Shown: one piece after another, positions 16,783-25,852 of the stretch | Numbering within the stretch: the first letter of the stretch is position 1 | Layout: each line of letters starts with the position of its first letter | Source of the DNA: Gemmatimonadota bacterium | Lineage (GTDB): Bacteria; Gemmatimonadota; Gemmatimonadetes; Longimicrobiales; Gaopeijiaceae | Length of the DNA stretch: 64,000 nt | NCBI GenBank assembly: GCA_029879725.1 | Contig: JAOUPR010000001.1 | Coordinates: 97,720 to 161,719 of the forward strand | Direction: 5' to 3' | Notes under the pieces: generated by a model | Databases searched by the model: none | Told to the model about the DNA's origin: nothing | The model's input: the letters and a program-made list of their open reading frames with translations, nothing else | Position numbers and translations under genes: made by a program

Positions 16783-18036
16783 ATGATCCCTCCCGAATCA
16801 GACTCCATCTCCCGGCGCGCCTGGATCGGCACCACCGCCGGGCTCGCCGCCGGAATCCTCGTCCATCACCAGGTCGACGCCCAGGTCTCGGACGGATCGT
16901 CGAGCCCCGGCGGGCCGGAGCCGACCTCCCTCGGGCGGCTCCCCTCCGAGTTGGGATCGCGCGCGCCGCGCGAGCAACCCCGGCGGCGTGTCTACCGGAA
17001 CGCCCACTCGGGAGGATCGGGCACGCCTCTCCAGGACCTCCACGGGATCATCACGCCCGCGGACCTCCACTTCGAGCGGCACCACGGCGGCGTCCCCGAC
17101 ATCGATCCGGACACGTACTCCCTGACCATCCACGGGTTGGTGCGACGCCCCACCACGTTCTCCCTGGCGGACCTGAAGCGCTTCCCGGCGCGATCCCGGA
17201 TCTGCTTCCTGGAGTGCTCGGGCAACGGGAACGGCACCTACCGGACGGAGGGGGTGCGCAGAGAGACCACGGTCCAGTCCGCCGATGGGCTCTTCAGCAC
17301 CAGCGAGTGGACGGGCGTGCCCCTCTCGACCCTCTTCCGGGAGGTCGGGGTGGATTCCGGTGCCACCTGGTTCCTCGCCGAAGGCGCCGACGCCGCCCAC
17401 CTGGCCAGGAGCATCCCGGTGGAGAAGGCGTGGGACGACGCCATGATCGTGTACGCCCAGAACGGCGAGGCCATCCGCCCGGAGCAGGGGTACCCCGCCC
17501 GCCTCCTCCTCCCCGGCTGGGAGGGCAACGCGAACGTGAAGTGGATCCGCCGGATCGAACTGTCCGACGCGCCCTTCATGACCCGGGAGGAGACTTCGAA
17601 GTACACGGACCCGCTCCAGGACGGCACCGCCCGGCAGTTCTCCTTCGTCATGGACGCCAAGTCGGTCATCACCTTCCCGTCGTATCCCTACGTCCTGCCG
17701 GAGCCGGGGTGGTGGGAGGTGAGCGGGCTGGCCTGGTCCGGCCGCGGCCGGATCACCGGAGTGGAGGTGAGTTCGGACGGGGGAGCCAGTTGGCACGACG
17801 CGGAGCTCGAGGAACCCGTGCTCCCCAAGTGCGCCACCCGGTTCAGGGCGCTGTGGAACTGGACGGGAGAGCCCGCCGTGCTCATGAGCCGGGCCCGGGA
17901 CGAGACGGGATACGTACAGCCCACCCTGGCCCGACTGGTCGAGGCCCGGGGAGCGGGCTCCAGCTACCACGCCAACCAGATCCGGGCATGGTCGGTGGAG
18001 CCGGACGGGCGCGTGTTCTTCGGAGACGGAAAGTGA
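16783..18036 (+). CDS. soxC: SoxC-like sulfane dehydrogenase molybdenum subunit
   Basis: A 417-residue molybdoenzyme of the sulfite oxidase family. A twin-arginine-type leader (SRRAWIGTTAGLAAG) exports it folded. The SoxC signature TPLQDLHGIITPADLHFERHHGGVPDIDP is followed by the Mo-pterin region with FLECSGNGNG (Cys145) and LLPGWEGNANVKWIRRIEL, then the C-terminal Mo-co dimerisation domain. With SoxD it would oxidise the sulfane sulfur of a protein-bound thiosulfate intermediate, or act as a sulfite dehydrogenase when other Sox proteins are absent; no other sox gene is in this window. Its stop overlaps the soxD-like GTG start. Confidence 0.88.
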   Translation: MIPPESDSISRRAWIGTTAGLAAGILVHHQVDAQVSDGSSSPGGPEPTSLGRLPSELGSRAPREQPRRRVYRNAHSGGSGTPLQDLHGIITPADLHFERHHGGVPDIDPDTYSLTIHGLVRRPTTFSLADLKRFPARSRICFLECSGNGNGTYRTEGVRRETTVQSADGLFSTSEWTGVPLSTLFREVGVDSGATWFLAEGADAAHLARSIPVEKAWDDAMIVYAQNGEAIRPEQGYPARLLLPGWEGNANVKWIRRIELSDAPFMTREETSKYTDPLQDGTARQFSFVMDAKSVITFPSYPYVLPEPGWWEVSGLAWSGRGRITGVEVSSDGGASWHDAELEEPVLPKCATRFRALWNWTGEPAVLMSRARDETGYVQPTLARLVEARGAGSSYHANQIRAWSVEPDGRVFFGDGK

Positions 18037-18617
18037 GGCGCCGCCGAGAGGGCGGACCGGGGGTTCTCGCCGCCGTGCTCGTCGTGGCGGCGTGTACCGG
18101 AAGCGGCCGGGAGGGCGAGACACCCCGCTTCGGGTTCGGCCGCGAGCCCTCACCCGAGTTGCTCGCCGCCATGGACATCGACGTCCGCCCGGACGGGAAG
18201 GGGCTTCCGGAGGGGTCGGGCACCGTCGCCCGGGGGCGGGAGGTCTTCGCGCTCCACTGCGTGGCCTGCCATGGTCCCACCGGAACGGAGGGTCCCTTCG
18301 ATCGCCTGGTGGGGCGCGACCCGCGCGAGGGATTTCCCTTCGGAGAGAAGGCCGAGTACCTGGGAACGCGGACCGTTGGGAACTACTGGCCCTACGCCAC
18401 CACGCTCTTCGACTACATCCGCCGGGCCATGCCCCAGACGGCTCCCGGCTCCCTGGGCGCTGACGATACCTACGCGGTGATCGCCTACATCCTCCATCTC
18501 AACGAGATCGTACCGGAGGATGCCGTGCTGGACGCACGCTCACTCCCGGACATCGAAATGCCCGCCCGCGACCGGTTCGTACCCGATGACCGCGCGGGCG
18601 GGCAGGACGTACGCTGA
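18033..18617 (+). CDS. soxD: SoxD-like c-type cytochrome lipoprotein
   Basis: A 194-residue protein starting at a GTG that overlaps the soxC stop (GTGA). The N-terminus has a lipobox (VVAAC near residue 21), so it is probably a periplasmic lipoprotein. A single haem c motif CVACH is followed by the SoxD-like stretch RTVGNYWPYATTLFDYIRRAMP and YAVIAYILHLNEIVPEDAVLD, which supplies the distal Met ligand. Characterised SoxD proteins can be dihaem; this one is the short, monohaem form. It would accept electrons from SoxC and pass them to the respiratory chain. Confidence 0.85.
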   Translation: MRRRREGGPGVLAAVLVVAACTGSGREGETPRFGFGREPSPELLAAMDIDVRPDGKGLPEGSGTVARGREVFALHCVACHGPTGTEGPFDRLVGRDPREGFPFGEKAEYLGTRTVGNYWPYATTLFDYIRRAMPQTAPGSLGADDTYAVIAYILHLNEIVPEDAVLDARSLPDIEMPARDRFVPDDRAGGQDVR

Positions 18618-18638
18618 CGTCCTTCCGATCAGCCCCGG

Positions 18639-19439
18639 TCAGCTTCCCAGGCGAGGAAAGAAGAAGCCGATCTCCCTCCTGTATGCCGCGTACGTGTCGC
18701 CGAAGCGTGCCGCCAGATCGCGTTCCTCCATGAACACCCCGAAGAGGACGTACAGGGTGAACAGCCCCGCCATGGAGAGCCGCGTCACCGACATGTCGGG
18801 CGCGGCCCACAGACCGACCAGAACGCCCACCATCATGGGGTGGCGGCTGTAGCGGTACATCCATCTGCGGGTGAAGGGGAGGGGAGTGTACTCGACCCCC
18901 CGGAAGTGCAGCCAGGCCTGGCGAAGCCCGAACAACTCGAAGTGGTTGGTCACGAAGGTGCTGGCCACCAGATATCCCCATCCCAACGCGTACAACGCCC
19001 ACAACGCCGTGCGTGCAGCCGGCGCGCCCACGGACCAGACCTCACCCGCGATGGGCTGCCAGAGCCAGGTGGCGAGGGCCACGGCCAGGCCGGACATCAG
19101 CACGAAGGTGGACCGTTCCGACGCGCCCGGAATGACCCGGGTCAACCAGTCCTTGAACGAAGAACGGGCCATGATCGTGTGCTGGAGCGTGAAGATCGCG
19201 CCCAGGGTCAGGTTCACCGCCATCGCCCCGGCCACGCCGCTGGTCTCGATGGGACCGAATCCGAAGGGTACCAGGTTCCCCACGGCGAGGATGGTCCAGA
19301 CCAGGCCCGCCATCCCGACGGCATAGGCGAGGACGGCGTATACGAGGACGCCCGTGCGCGACAGGACACCCGCGGAGCTGCTCGCGGAGGCCGCGGGGAC
19401 AGTGGTGGCGGAGGAATCCGCCGGTCCGCTCGACATCAT
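18639..19439 (-). CDS. mddA: MddA-like methanethiol S-methyltransferase (NnrU-related membrane protein)
   Basis: A 266-residue membrane protein with five or six hydrophobic helices. Features shared with MddA and related NnrU/isoprenylcysteine methyltransferase proteins are LQHTIMARSSFKDWLTRVIP, STFVTNHFELFGLRQ, the SAM-binding RYSRHPMMVGVL and C-terminal FMEERDLAARFGDTYAAYRR. MddA methylates methanethiol to dimethyl sulfide in the cytoplasmic membrane. ATG 19439 has AGG five bases upstream; ATG 19436 and GTG 19445 are alternatives. It converges on soxCD with a 21-base gap, so a sulfur-metabolism context is plausible. A general NnrU-type protein is the alternative reading. Confidence 0.7.
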   Translation of the reverse strand: MMSSGPADSSATTVPAASASSSAGVLSRTGVLVYAVLAYAVGMAGLVWTILAVGNLVPFGFGPIETSGVAGAMAVNLTLGAIFTLQHTIMARSSFKDWLTRVIPGASERSTFVLMSGLAVALATWLWQPIAGEVWSVGAPAARTALWALYALGWGYLVASTFVTNHFELFGLRQAWLHFRGVEYTPLPFTRRWMYRYSRHPMMVGVLVGLWAAPDMSVTRLSMAGLFTLYVLFGVFMEERDLAARFGDTYAAYRREIGFFFPRLGS

Positions 19440-19576
19440 ATGCACCTACCAGGCTAGAGGGTCGCGCGCCGAACGACACACCTCTCGGCGCGCTGGTGGC
19501 CGTATACTACGCGCCACTCATCCTTTCCGCCACGGCCGCGCCGGAACTCAACTCACATGCGGGGTAAGCACCCCCC

Positions 19577-20575
19577 ATGACCGAACGATTCGAGATCCTG
19601 GTGGTGGGCGCGGGTCCCTGCGGCATCGCCGTGGGCGCCGCCGCGGCGAAGGCCGGTGTGTCCTGTGCGCTCTTCGATCGGGGATGCATCACCAACTCCC
19701 TGGTGAACTACCCCTACTACATGACCTTCTTCAGCACCGCGAGGATGCTGGAGATCGGAGACGTTCCCTTCACCATCCCCGAGAGCAAGCCTACGCGCCG
19801 GGAGGCTCTGGCGTACTACAGATTCGTGGCTTCGCACTGGAAGATGGACGTGCGGCAGTACGAGTCGGTGGAGGAGATCTCCGGAGGGGAGGGAAGGTTC
19901 ACCGTGCGCACGCGGAAGGCCGACGGGACCGGCGCGACGTACGAGGCCGGAGCCGTCGTGATGGCCACCGGCGGATTCCACCGGCCCAACTACCTGGACG
20001 TCCCCGGAGAGGACCTCCCCAAGGTCCATCACTACTACCACGAGCCCTACCCCTACTTCGACCAGGACGTGCTGGTGGTGGGGGCCGGCAACTCGGCGGT
20101 GGAATCGGCGCTGGAGATGTTCCGCAACGGGGCGCGGGTCACCCTGGTCCACTTCCTGGACACCATCGACCGGGGAGTGAAGCCCTGGGTGGTTCCCGAC
20201 ATCACCAACCGCGTCGAGAACGGGGAGATCCCGGTGTACTGGAAGCACCGGGTGGCCCGCATCGAACCGGGCACGGTGGTTCTGGTGGACGTGGAGTCGG
20301 GCGCCGAGACGGAGATCCCCAACGACTTCGTGGTGGCCATGACGGGGTGGCGGGCGGACCACGCGCCCCTCCGGGCCCTGGGCGTGGAGATCGACGAGGA
20401 GACGGGGATCCCCGCCCACGACCCCACCACCATGCAGACCAACGTCCCGGGACTCTACATCGCGGGCGTGATCGCCGCCGGCCACAACGCCAACAAGATC
20501 TTCATCGAGAACGGACGCGAGCACGGCGGGCTCATCGTGGAGCACCGCCGCGCCGCCACGGGCCGGGCGGGCTGA
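19577..20575 (+). CDS. bdr: Bacillithiol disulfide reductase (YpdA/Bdr family)
   Basis: A 332-residue single-domain flavoprotein closely resembling YpdA. The FAD motif is VVGAGPCGIAVGAAAAKAG with the YpdA-type Cys in GPCG; then come YPYYMTFFSTARMLEIGDVPF, PTRREALAYYR, the NADPH motif VVGAGNSAVESALEMFRNGA and the C-terminal NVPGLYIAGVIAAGHNANKIFIENGR. It should reduce bacillithiol disulfide with NADPH in the cytoplasm, implying that the organism makes bacillithiol, as some non-Firmicutes such as Bacteroidota and Gemmatimonadota are thought to. No bacillithiol biosynthesis gene is in the window. TATACT at 19503-19508 may be part of its promoter. Confidence 0.85.
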   Translation: MTERFEILVVGAGPCGIAVGAAAAKAGVSCALFDRGCITNSLVNYPYYMTFFSTARMLEIGDVPFTIPESKPTRREALAYYRFVASHWKMDVRQYESVEEISGGEGRFTVRTRKADGTGATYEAGAVVMATGGFHRPNYLDVPGEDLPKVHHYYHEPYPYFDQDVLVVGAGNSAVESALEMFRNGARVTLVHFLDTIDRGVKPWVVPDITNRVENGEIPVYWKHRVARIEPGTVVLVDVESGAETEIPNDFVVAMTGWRADHAPLRALGVEIDEETGIPAHDPTTMQTNVPGLYIAGVIAAGHNANKIFIENGREHGGLIVEHRRAATGRAG

Positions 20576-20613
20576 GGCGCGGGTGGCGGCGCGTCAGCCC
20601 CCGCCCTCCCCCC

Positions 20614-21747
20614 TCAGAACGTCCAGCGGAACAGGTTCAACTTCACCGCGGGCTCCCAGGCGGTTCGGTCGGGGCGGTCCACGGGGAGGAGCGCCGGCAT
20701 GGGCATGGGGCTTCCCGCGCTCCAACGGCCTCCGACACGGTTCAGGAGGGCGTAGTCACCCCGGGACCCGGTCGCTTCCCCGCCGACCGCATCCATGTCC
20801 TTGGTGGCCGCTCCGCCGATGACCAGCCCCAGGATGCTCATGGCCAGGGGAGCGACCATGATCGATTGATCACCGTTGACGTCCGCGAGGATGTCGACGC
20901 CCCAACCACCCATGAGCCCGGCGACGCCCGCCACGCTCGTCATGCGGATGCGGCTCCGGCTCCACCCGGCGCGGGGAGCCGCGATGGCTCCGATGATCAA
21001 TCCGGCGTTCCCGGCGATCAGCGTGGTGCTCAGGACCGCGTCGCCGTCGTTCACGTCCGCCAGAACCGCCAGGGCGACTCCGAACCACGAGCCCCACAGG
21101 CTCCCGTAGTTGGCGCCCGTGGCGGCACTCTCCGAGACCGGATCGTGGGCGAGTGCGTAGCCGATACCGGACCCCACCAGCCCGCCGACCAGGGTCATGG
21201 CCACGGCCCCCGGGTACTCCATATCCGCCACCCCCGCCCATCCCGCGCCCTGCCACGTTCCCCACGTACCACCCCACGTGATGGCACGTGCCTGTCCCAT
21301 ACTGGGATTGAGCGAGTTGGCCATCCCCCGGCCGATGAAGAATCCCGCGGGTCCGCCCAGGAGGAGGCCGGCCCCGTAGGGCTCATCGTCCTGGACGTCG
21401 AGGGCCGAGGGAATCGCCACTCCCACCCACAGGCCGTAGAGCGTGCTCCACACCATCAACTCCACCCGGCCACTCCCGGGCGTACCCTGCACCTGCTGCA
21501 CCCGTATCCTCCCCCTGGCCACCTCCGCGGCGGGGGTGGCTCCGAAGTGCTCCAGGATGAAGCGGTAGAGGGCGGAGGCGACGTCGGGCTGGCCCTGGCC
21601 GTCGAAGGTCTCGGCGGTGGCCAGGAGCACGGCGGCGGAATCGGCCCGCGTGAGCTGAGCACGCGCGGGGTGGGCGACGAGGAGCGAGAAGGCGAAAGCG
21701 AGGACGGAGACGGCACGCAGCCGGCACCGGGGGGATGAGCGTCTCAT
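20614..21747 (-). CDS. Exported, Gly/Ala-rich protein of unknown function, probably outer membrane
   Basis: A 377-residue protein with a signal peptide (RRSSPRCRLRAVSVLAFAFSLLVAHPARAQ). The mature N-terminus contains a short helical repeat like a TPR fragment (DVASALYRFILEHFGATPAAEVARGRI). The rest alternates Gly/Ala-rich hydrophobic stretches such as GLLLGGPAGFFIGRGMANS and LVGGLVGSGIGYALAH with short turns, and the last residue is Phe (LNLFRWTF), which suits an outer-membrane beta-barrel or a membrane-inserted glycine-zipper protein. ATG 21747 was chosen to give the signal peptide. I do not recognise the family. Confidence 0.65.
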   Translation of the reverse strand: MRRSSPRCRLRAVSVLAFAFSLLVAHPARAQLTRADSAAVLLATAETFDGQGQPDVASALYRFILEHFGATPAAEVARGRIRVQQVQGTPGSGRVELMVWSTLYGLWVGVAIPSALDVQDDEPYGAGLLLGGPAGFFIGRGMANSLNPSMGQARAITWGGTWGTWQGAGWAGVADMEYPGAVAMTLVGGLVGSGIGYALAHDPVSESAATGANYGSLWGSWFGVALAVLADVNDGDAVLSTTLIAGNAGLIIGAIAAPRAGWSRSRIRMTSVAGVAGLMGGWGVDILADVNGDQSIMVAPLAMSILGLVIGGAATKDMDAVGGEATGSRGDYALLNRVGGRWSAGSPMPMPALLPVDRPDRTAWEPAVKLNLFRWTF

Positions 21748-21806
21748 GTTCGGCAGCGGATGAGGGTAGGACGGGAAGCCGCACACCCCGTCCTACCCTT
21801 CCCCCA

Positions 21807-23939
21807 TCACTCCAGGTTCCCCTCTCCCGGATTCAACCCCAGCTGTTGCGCCATGAAGGTGAGCTCCCTGGCGGTGTCTTCCACCCGGAGGGTGAGGGAC
21901 CGGCCCCGACCGGCGGCGTGACCTCCCATCTCGTCGTACCAGAGGATCACCGGGAGGCCCGAGCCCGACGCGGCCTGGAGGCGCGCGGTCATCCTCCGCG
22001 CCTGGAGGGGGGGCACGCGGGTATCCAGATCACCCGTGGCCAACATCACCGCCGGATAGTCCACCCCGTCCCGGACCGCCTGGTACGGCGAGTACTCCAG
22101 CATGGCCCGGAAGTGCTCGGGGTTCGCAGCGTCGCCGTATTCGAGGAGCGCCGGCATGTTGTTGGTGGCGGTGAATGTGTTGAAGCGGAGCATGTCCAGA
22201 TCCGGATAGGTGCAGAGCACCGCCCGGAACAGGTCGGGCCGCAACGCCATGGAGCTGGCGACCAGGAGGCCTCCGTTGCTCCCGCCGCTGATCCCCAGGT
22301 GTTCCGGGCTGGTGTACCCCCGTTCCACCAGCGCCTCGGCGGCCCCGATGAAGTCCTCGAACACGCGCTTCTTGTTCACCAACATCCCGCCCCGGTGCCA
22401 CTCCTCGCCGAACTCGCTCCCGCCCCGGAGCGTGGCCACGGCGTACACGCCGCCCATCTCCATCCACACGGCCGCCGTGGTGGAGAACCCGGGCTTGATG
22501 CTCACGTTGAAGCCGCCGTATCCGTTCAGGATGGTGGGGTGGGACCCGTCCAGGGTGATCCCCTCACGGTGCATCACGTAGAGGGGCGCCCGCGTTCCGT
22601 CCGCCGAGGTGTACTCGATCTGGCGGACCACGAAGCCGGAAGCATCGAAGGGGACGTCCGAGGTGTCGCTGAGCGTTCGCGCCCCCGTGGCCAGATCGAC
22701 CTCCCACTCCTCACCGGGCTCCAGGTGGCTCCTCAGGGAGAGCGCCGCCGAGCCGTCCGACGACGCGCGGATGCCGGCCGTCGTGTACGCGGGCACCTCC
22801 ACGTCCCCCGCCGGCGTCCCATCCATCTCGAACACGCGGATCCGGTCACCCACGTCGTGGAGATAGGTGGCATAGATCCGCCCCTCGATGAAGGCGAACG
22901 CCTGGAGCACGTCCTCCCCCTCGGGAATCAATTCTTCCCACGCTTCGATGGCGGGACGGGCCGGGTCCGCCACCATGAGGCGGTATTTCGGCGCTCCGTG
23001 GTCCGTGAGCACGTAGATACGCCCGTCGTGGTACCGGGTCTGGAAGTGGGCGGGCACGCCCTCGGCCATGACGCGGATCTCTCCGTCGCGGGTGTCCTGG
23101 ATGAAGACGTCGGCGCGGGCCCAACCATGCTGCGCGCTGAAGATGCGGTACCTGCCGCCCTCCACCTCGTCCATACCGGCGAAAGCGGTGGGTCCGTACC
23201 CCTCCCCCCAGACGAGCTCGTCCGATTCGGAGGGCGTCCCCAGACGGTGGTGGCGGATACGGGGTCCGTCGGTGCGGGAGCGGTGGGTATACGTGTACCC
23301 CTCCCCGGAGCGGTCGAAGGAGACGCCGCCGTAGAGCGCCCGCGGGAGGCGGTCGGGAAGATCCTCCCCCGTGGTCACGTCGCGCACGCGAATCTCGATC
23401 TCGTCGGCCCCACCTTCCCGGACGGAATACATCATGAGGCGCCCATCGGGAGAGAAGTCCACCATATCCAGGAGAATCCGGTACCCGGGATCGAACGCGG
23501 AAGGATCGAGAACCACCTCGTACTCCACGTCGACCGAGGGCTCTTCGGACTCCCCACCCTCGTCCCCCTGAATCGGCCGCCGGTAGATCACCGGCGCTTC
23601 CTCCCCGGGACGGCGCATGGAGAAGTACTCGTAGTCGCCCTCCTTACGCGTACGGCCCACGTCCGGTGTGTCCATGAGCTCGCGCAAGCGGGTGCGGATA
23701 TGATCCCGCAGCGGCGACTCCCCCACCACCGTCTCCGCGTACGCGTTCTGTGCCGCGATCCAGGCGCGGGTCTCGGGGGCGTCCTGCTCCTCCAGCCAGC
23801 GGTAGTCGTCGGCGATCTCCACTCCATGGATCACATCCACCACCGTCTCGACCCGCGTCTCTGGGGGAGGCGGATAGGCGCTTCCCGAACACCCCGCGAC
23901 GAACAGGAGAACGGGAATCCCACGAAGCCACTTGCTCAT
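21807..23939 (-). CDS. Prolyl oligopeptidase (S9A) lipoprotein
   Basis: A 710-residue serine peptidase with a lipoprotein signal (LLFVAGCSG), so it is probably anchored on the periplasmic side. The N-terminal half is the seven-bladed beta-propeller that filters substrates; the C-terminal alpha/beta-hydrolase domain carries the triad Ser554 (GISGGSNGG), Asp639 (TGDLDTRVPP) and His674 (EMGGHAAGR). Length matches the usual 700 or so residues. It would cut short proline-containing peptides. Its start overlaps the stop of the DUF885 gene (ATGA), forming an exported peptidase operon. Confidence 0.93.
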   Translation of the reverse strand: MSKWLRGIPVLLFVAGCSGSAYPPPPETRVETVVDVIHGVEIADDYRWLEEQDAPETRAWIAAQNAYAETVVGESPLRDHIRTRLRELMDTPDVGRTRKEGDYEYFSMRRPGEEAPVIYRRPIQGDEGGESEEPSVDVEYEVVLDPSAFDPGYRILLDMVDFSPDGRLMMYSVREGGADEIEIRVRDVTTGEDLPDRLPRALYGGVSFDRSGEGYTYTHRSRTDGPRIRHHRLGTPSESDELVWGEGYGPTAFAGMDEVEGGRYRIFSAQHGWARADVFIQDTRDGEIRVMAEGVPAHFQTRYHDGRIYVLTDHGAPKYRLMVADPARPAIEAWEELIPEGEDVLQAFAFIEGRIYATYLHDVGDRIRVFEMDGTPAGDVEVPAYTTAGIRASSDGSAALSLRSHLEPGEEWEVDLATGARTLSDTSDVPFDASGFVVRQIEYTSADGTRAPLYVMHREGITLDGSHPTILNGYGGFNVSIKPGFSTTAAVWMEMGGVYAVATLRGGSEFGEEWHRGGMLVNKKRVFEDFIGAAEALVERGYTSPEHLGISGGSNGGLLVASSMALRPDLFRAVLCTYPDLDMLRFNTFTATNNMPALLEYGDAANPEHFRAMLEYSPYQAVRDGVDYPAVMLATGDLDTRVPPLQARRMTARLQAASGSGLPVILWYDEMGGHAAGRGRSLTLRVEDTARELTFMAQQLGLNPGEGNLE

Positions 23940-25714
23940 CGGTCATCTCCCTTGCGCTCGTCGGCGATCCACGCCGCGACCTGGTCGTCCAGTACGGTGA
24001 GGGGCACCGCGCCGTTGCGCAGAATCACGTCGTGGAACTCACGGATGTCGAAGTCCTCTCCCAACGCCTCCTCCGCGCCACGGCGGAGTTCCTTGATCTT
24101 CAGTTCTCCCAGCTTGTACGCCAGCGCCTGCCCCGGCCAGGAGATGTAGCGGTCCGTTTCGGTCCTGATCTCGTGGAGCGAGAGGGCGGTGTTCTCCCGC
24201 ATGAACGCCATGGCCTCTTCCCGGCTCCACCCCAGCGCGTGCATCCCCGTGTCCACCACCAGACGGCAAGCGCGCCACATCTCATAGGTGAGACGTCCGA
24301 AGTGGTCGTAGGGCGTCTTGTAGATCCCCGCCTCCACACCCAGGTACTCCGAGTACAGCCCCCACCCCTCGCCGAAGGCGGAGTTGCTGGAGAAACGCCG
24401 GAACTCGGGGAGGCCCGCCAATTCCTGACGGAGCGCGTTCTGGAGGTGATGGCCCGGCACCGCCTCGTGGAGCGTGAGGGACCGGAGCACGTAGAGCGGC
24501 CGGCTCTCGAGAGCGTAGGTGTTCACCCAGTAGGTACCCGCGCGCGTGCCGCCCGCCGACGCCCCCACGTACCGGCCACCCGTGTATTTGGGGGCCAGAT
24601 GATCCGGCACCGGCTCGACCCCGTACGGCTGGCGCGGAAGCGTCCGGAAGAGGGAGGGGAGCTTCCCGTCCACCTCCTTGGCGATGAAGGCGGCTTCCCT
24701 GAGCAACTCCTCCGGCGTCTTCGCGTAGAACCGGGGATCGGTGCGCAGGAAGGTGAGGAACTCCGCGAAGCTCCCCCGGAAGCCCACCTCCCGGATGATC
24801 CCCTCCATCTCGGTGCGGATGCGGGCCACCTCGTCCAGTCCGATCCGGTGGATGTCCTCGGCCGTGAGGTCGTCGAGCGTGGTGTATACGCGGATCTGCT
24901 GGTCGTAGTACGCGCGGCCGTTCGGCATGTCCGAAGCGCCGATGGTGGTACGCGCGCCGGGTACGTACTCCTCCAGCATGAAGTCGAGGAACGCCTGGTA
25001 CCCCGGGACCACCGCTTCGCGGATGGCGGCCTCGCCCTCCTCGCGGAGCCGCTCCCGTTCGGACTCGGCCACCGCGGTGGGGAACCGCTCGAAGGGTGCG
25101 TGGAACACGCTCTCCGACACGTCGTCCACGATGTGGGTCTCGATGGTGACCTCGTACCCGTCCAGGATCACGCGCGGGAGGCTCATCCCGGTGGCCAGGC
25201 CGTCCCGGAGGAGGGCGACGTTCTGCTCCACGTATCCCGGGAAACCCCTCAGCCGGGCGATGTAGGCCCTGTAGTCGGCGGCCGTGGTGAACGGATGGTT
25301 CGACGGCAACCGGGCGAAGGCGATGTGGAATCCGTCGTCCACGGTCAGGGGGAAGCGGTACTCGCCCAACTCGACGCCACGGAGCTGGTTCTCGAGCTCC
25401 CGCTCGAGCATGGCGTGGCTGATCCGGTCCTGCTCACCGAGGGTCTCCGGATCGACGTCCCGCAGACGGGCCAGGAACTCCCGGGACCGTTCCGCCCGAC
25501 GTTCCTCGTCCGCCACGGTGACGGACTCCAGGAGGCCGTCCTCCTCCTCACCGGATCCCATTGCCAGGAGAGGGTTCTCCCTCACGCGGAAGTCCCAGTA
25601 CTCGTCGAAGATCGCGTGGAGATCTCCCGACGGGTCGGCGCACCCGCCGGACCCCACGACGAGCCCGAGGGACAGGCACGAAAGAACCACGCGCGAAAAG
25701 CGGAGAGATGCCAT
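23936..25714 (-). CDS. DUF885 metallopeptidase-like lipoprotein
   Basis: A 592-residue protein with a lipobox (LVVGSGGCADPSG). DUF885 is an M32-like, mostly helical zincin fold; the metal motif is HEAVPGHHLQ starting at His416, followed downstream by SAFGEGWGLYSEYLGVE supplying the third ligand. Start ATG 25714 has GGAG five bases upstream. It is the first gene of the operon with prolyl oligopeptidase. Family members are thought to be carboxypeptidase-like, but few have been tested. The three peptidase genes around this point (this gene, S9A and the divergent M19 gene) point to peptide scavenging. Confidence 0.88.
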   Translation of the reverse strand: MASLRFSRVVLSCLSLGLVVGSGGCADPSGDLHAIFDEYWDFRVRENPLLAMGSGEEEDGLLESVTVADEERRAERSREFLARLRDVDPETLGEQDRISHAMLERELENQLRGVELGEYRFPLTVDDGFHIAFARLPSNHPFTTAADYRAYIARLRGFPGYVEQNVALLRDGLATGMSLPRVILDGYEVTIETHIVDDVSESVFHAPFERFPTAVAESERERLREEGEAAIREAVVPGYQAFLDFMLEEYVPGARTTIGASDMPNGRAYYDQQIRVYTTLDDLTAEDIHRIGLDEVARIRTEMEGIIREVGFRGSFAEFLTFLRTDPRFYAKTPEELLREAAFIAKEVDGKLPSLFRTLPRQPYGVEPVPDHLAPKYTGGRYVGASAGGTRAGTYWVNTYALESRPLYVLRSLTLHEAVPGHHLQNALRQELAGLPEFRRFSSNSAFGEGWGLYSEYLGVEAGIYKTPYDHFGRLTYEMWRACRLVVDTGMHALGWSREEAMAFMRENTALSLHEIRTETDRYISWPGQALAYKLGELKIKELRRGAEEALGEDFDIREFHDVILRNGAVPLTVLDDQVAAWIADERKGDDR

Positions 25715-25852
25715 GGGAACTCCGGGAACCACGGGGAAGCGACAGGGATTCGCCCCACAGAGTCCGACGCCGCCGCCTCGGCGTCAAGCGATTGGCACTC
25801 CGGAAGCCCGATGCGTATCGTGGTCCCCGCCACCTCAACGGACGGAAGACCC

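Noticed and set aside
23750..25852. A long plus-strand extension upstream of the M19 dipeptidase
   Set aside because: It covers the DUF885 gene on the opposite strand and has no family features; the twin-arginine signal sets the real start at 25853.
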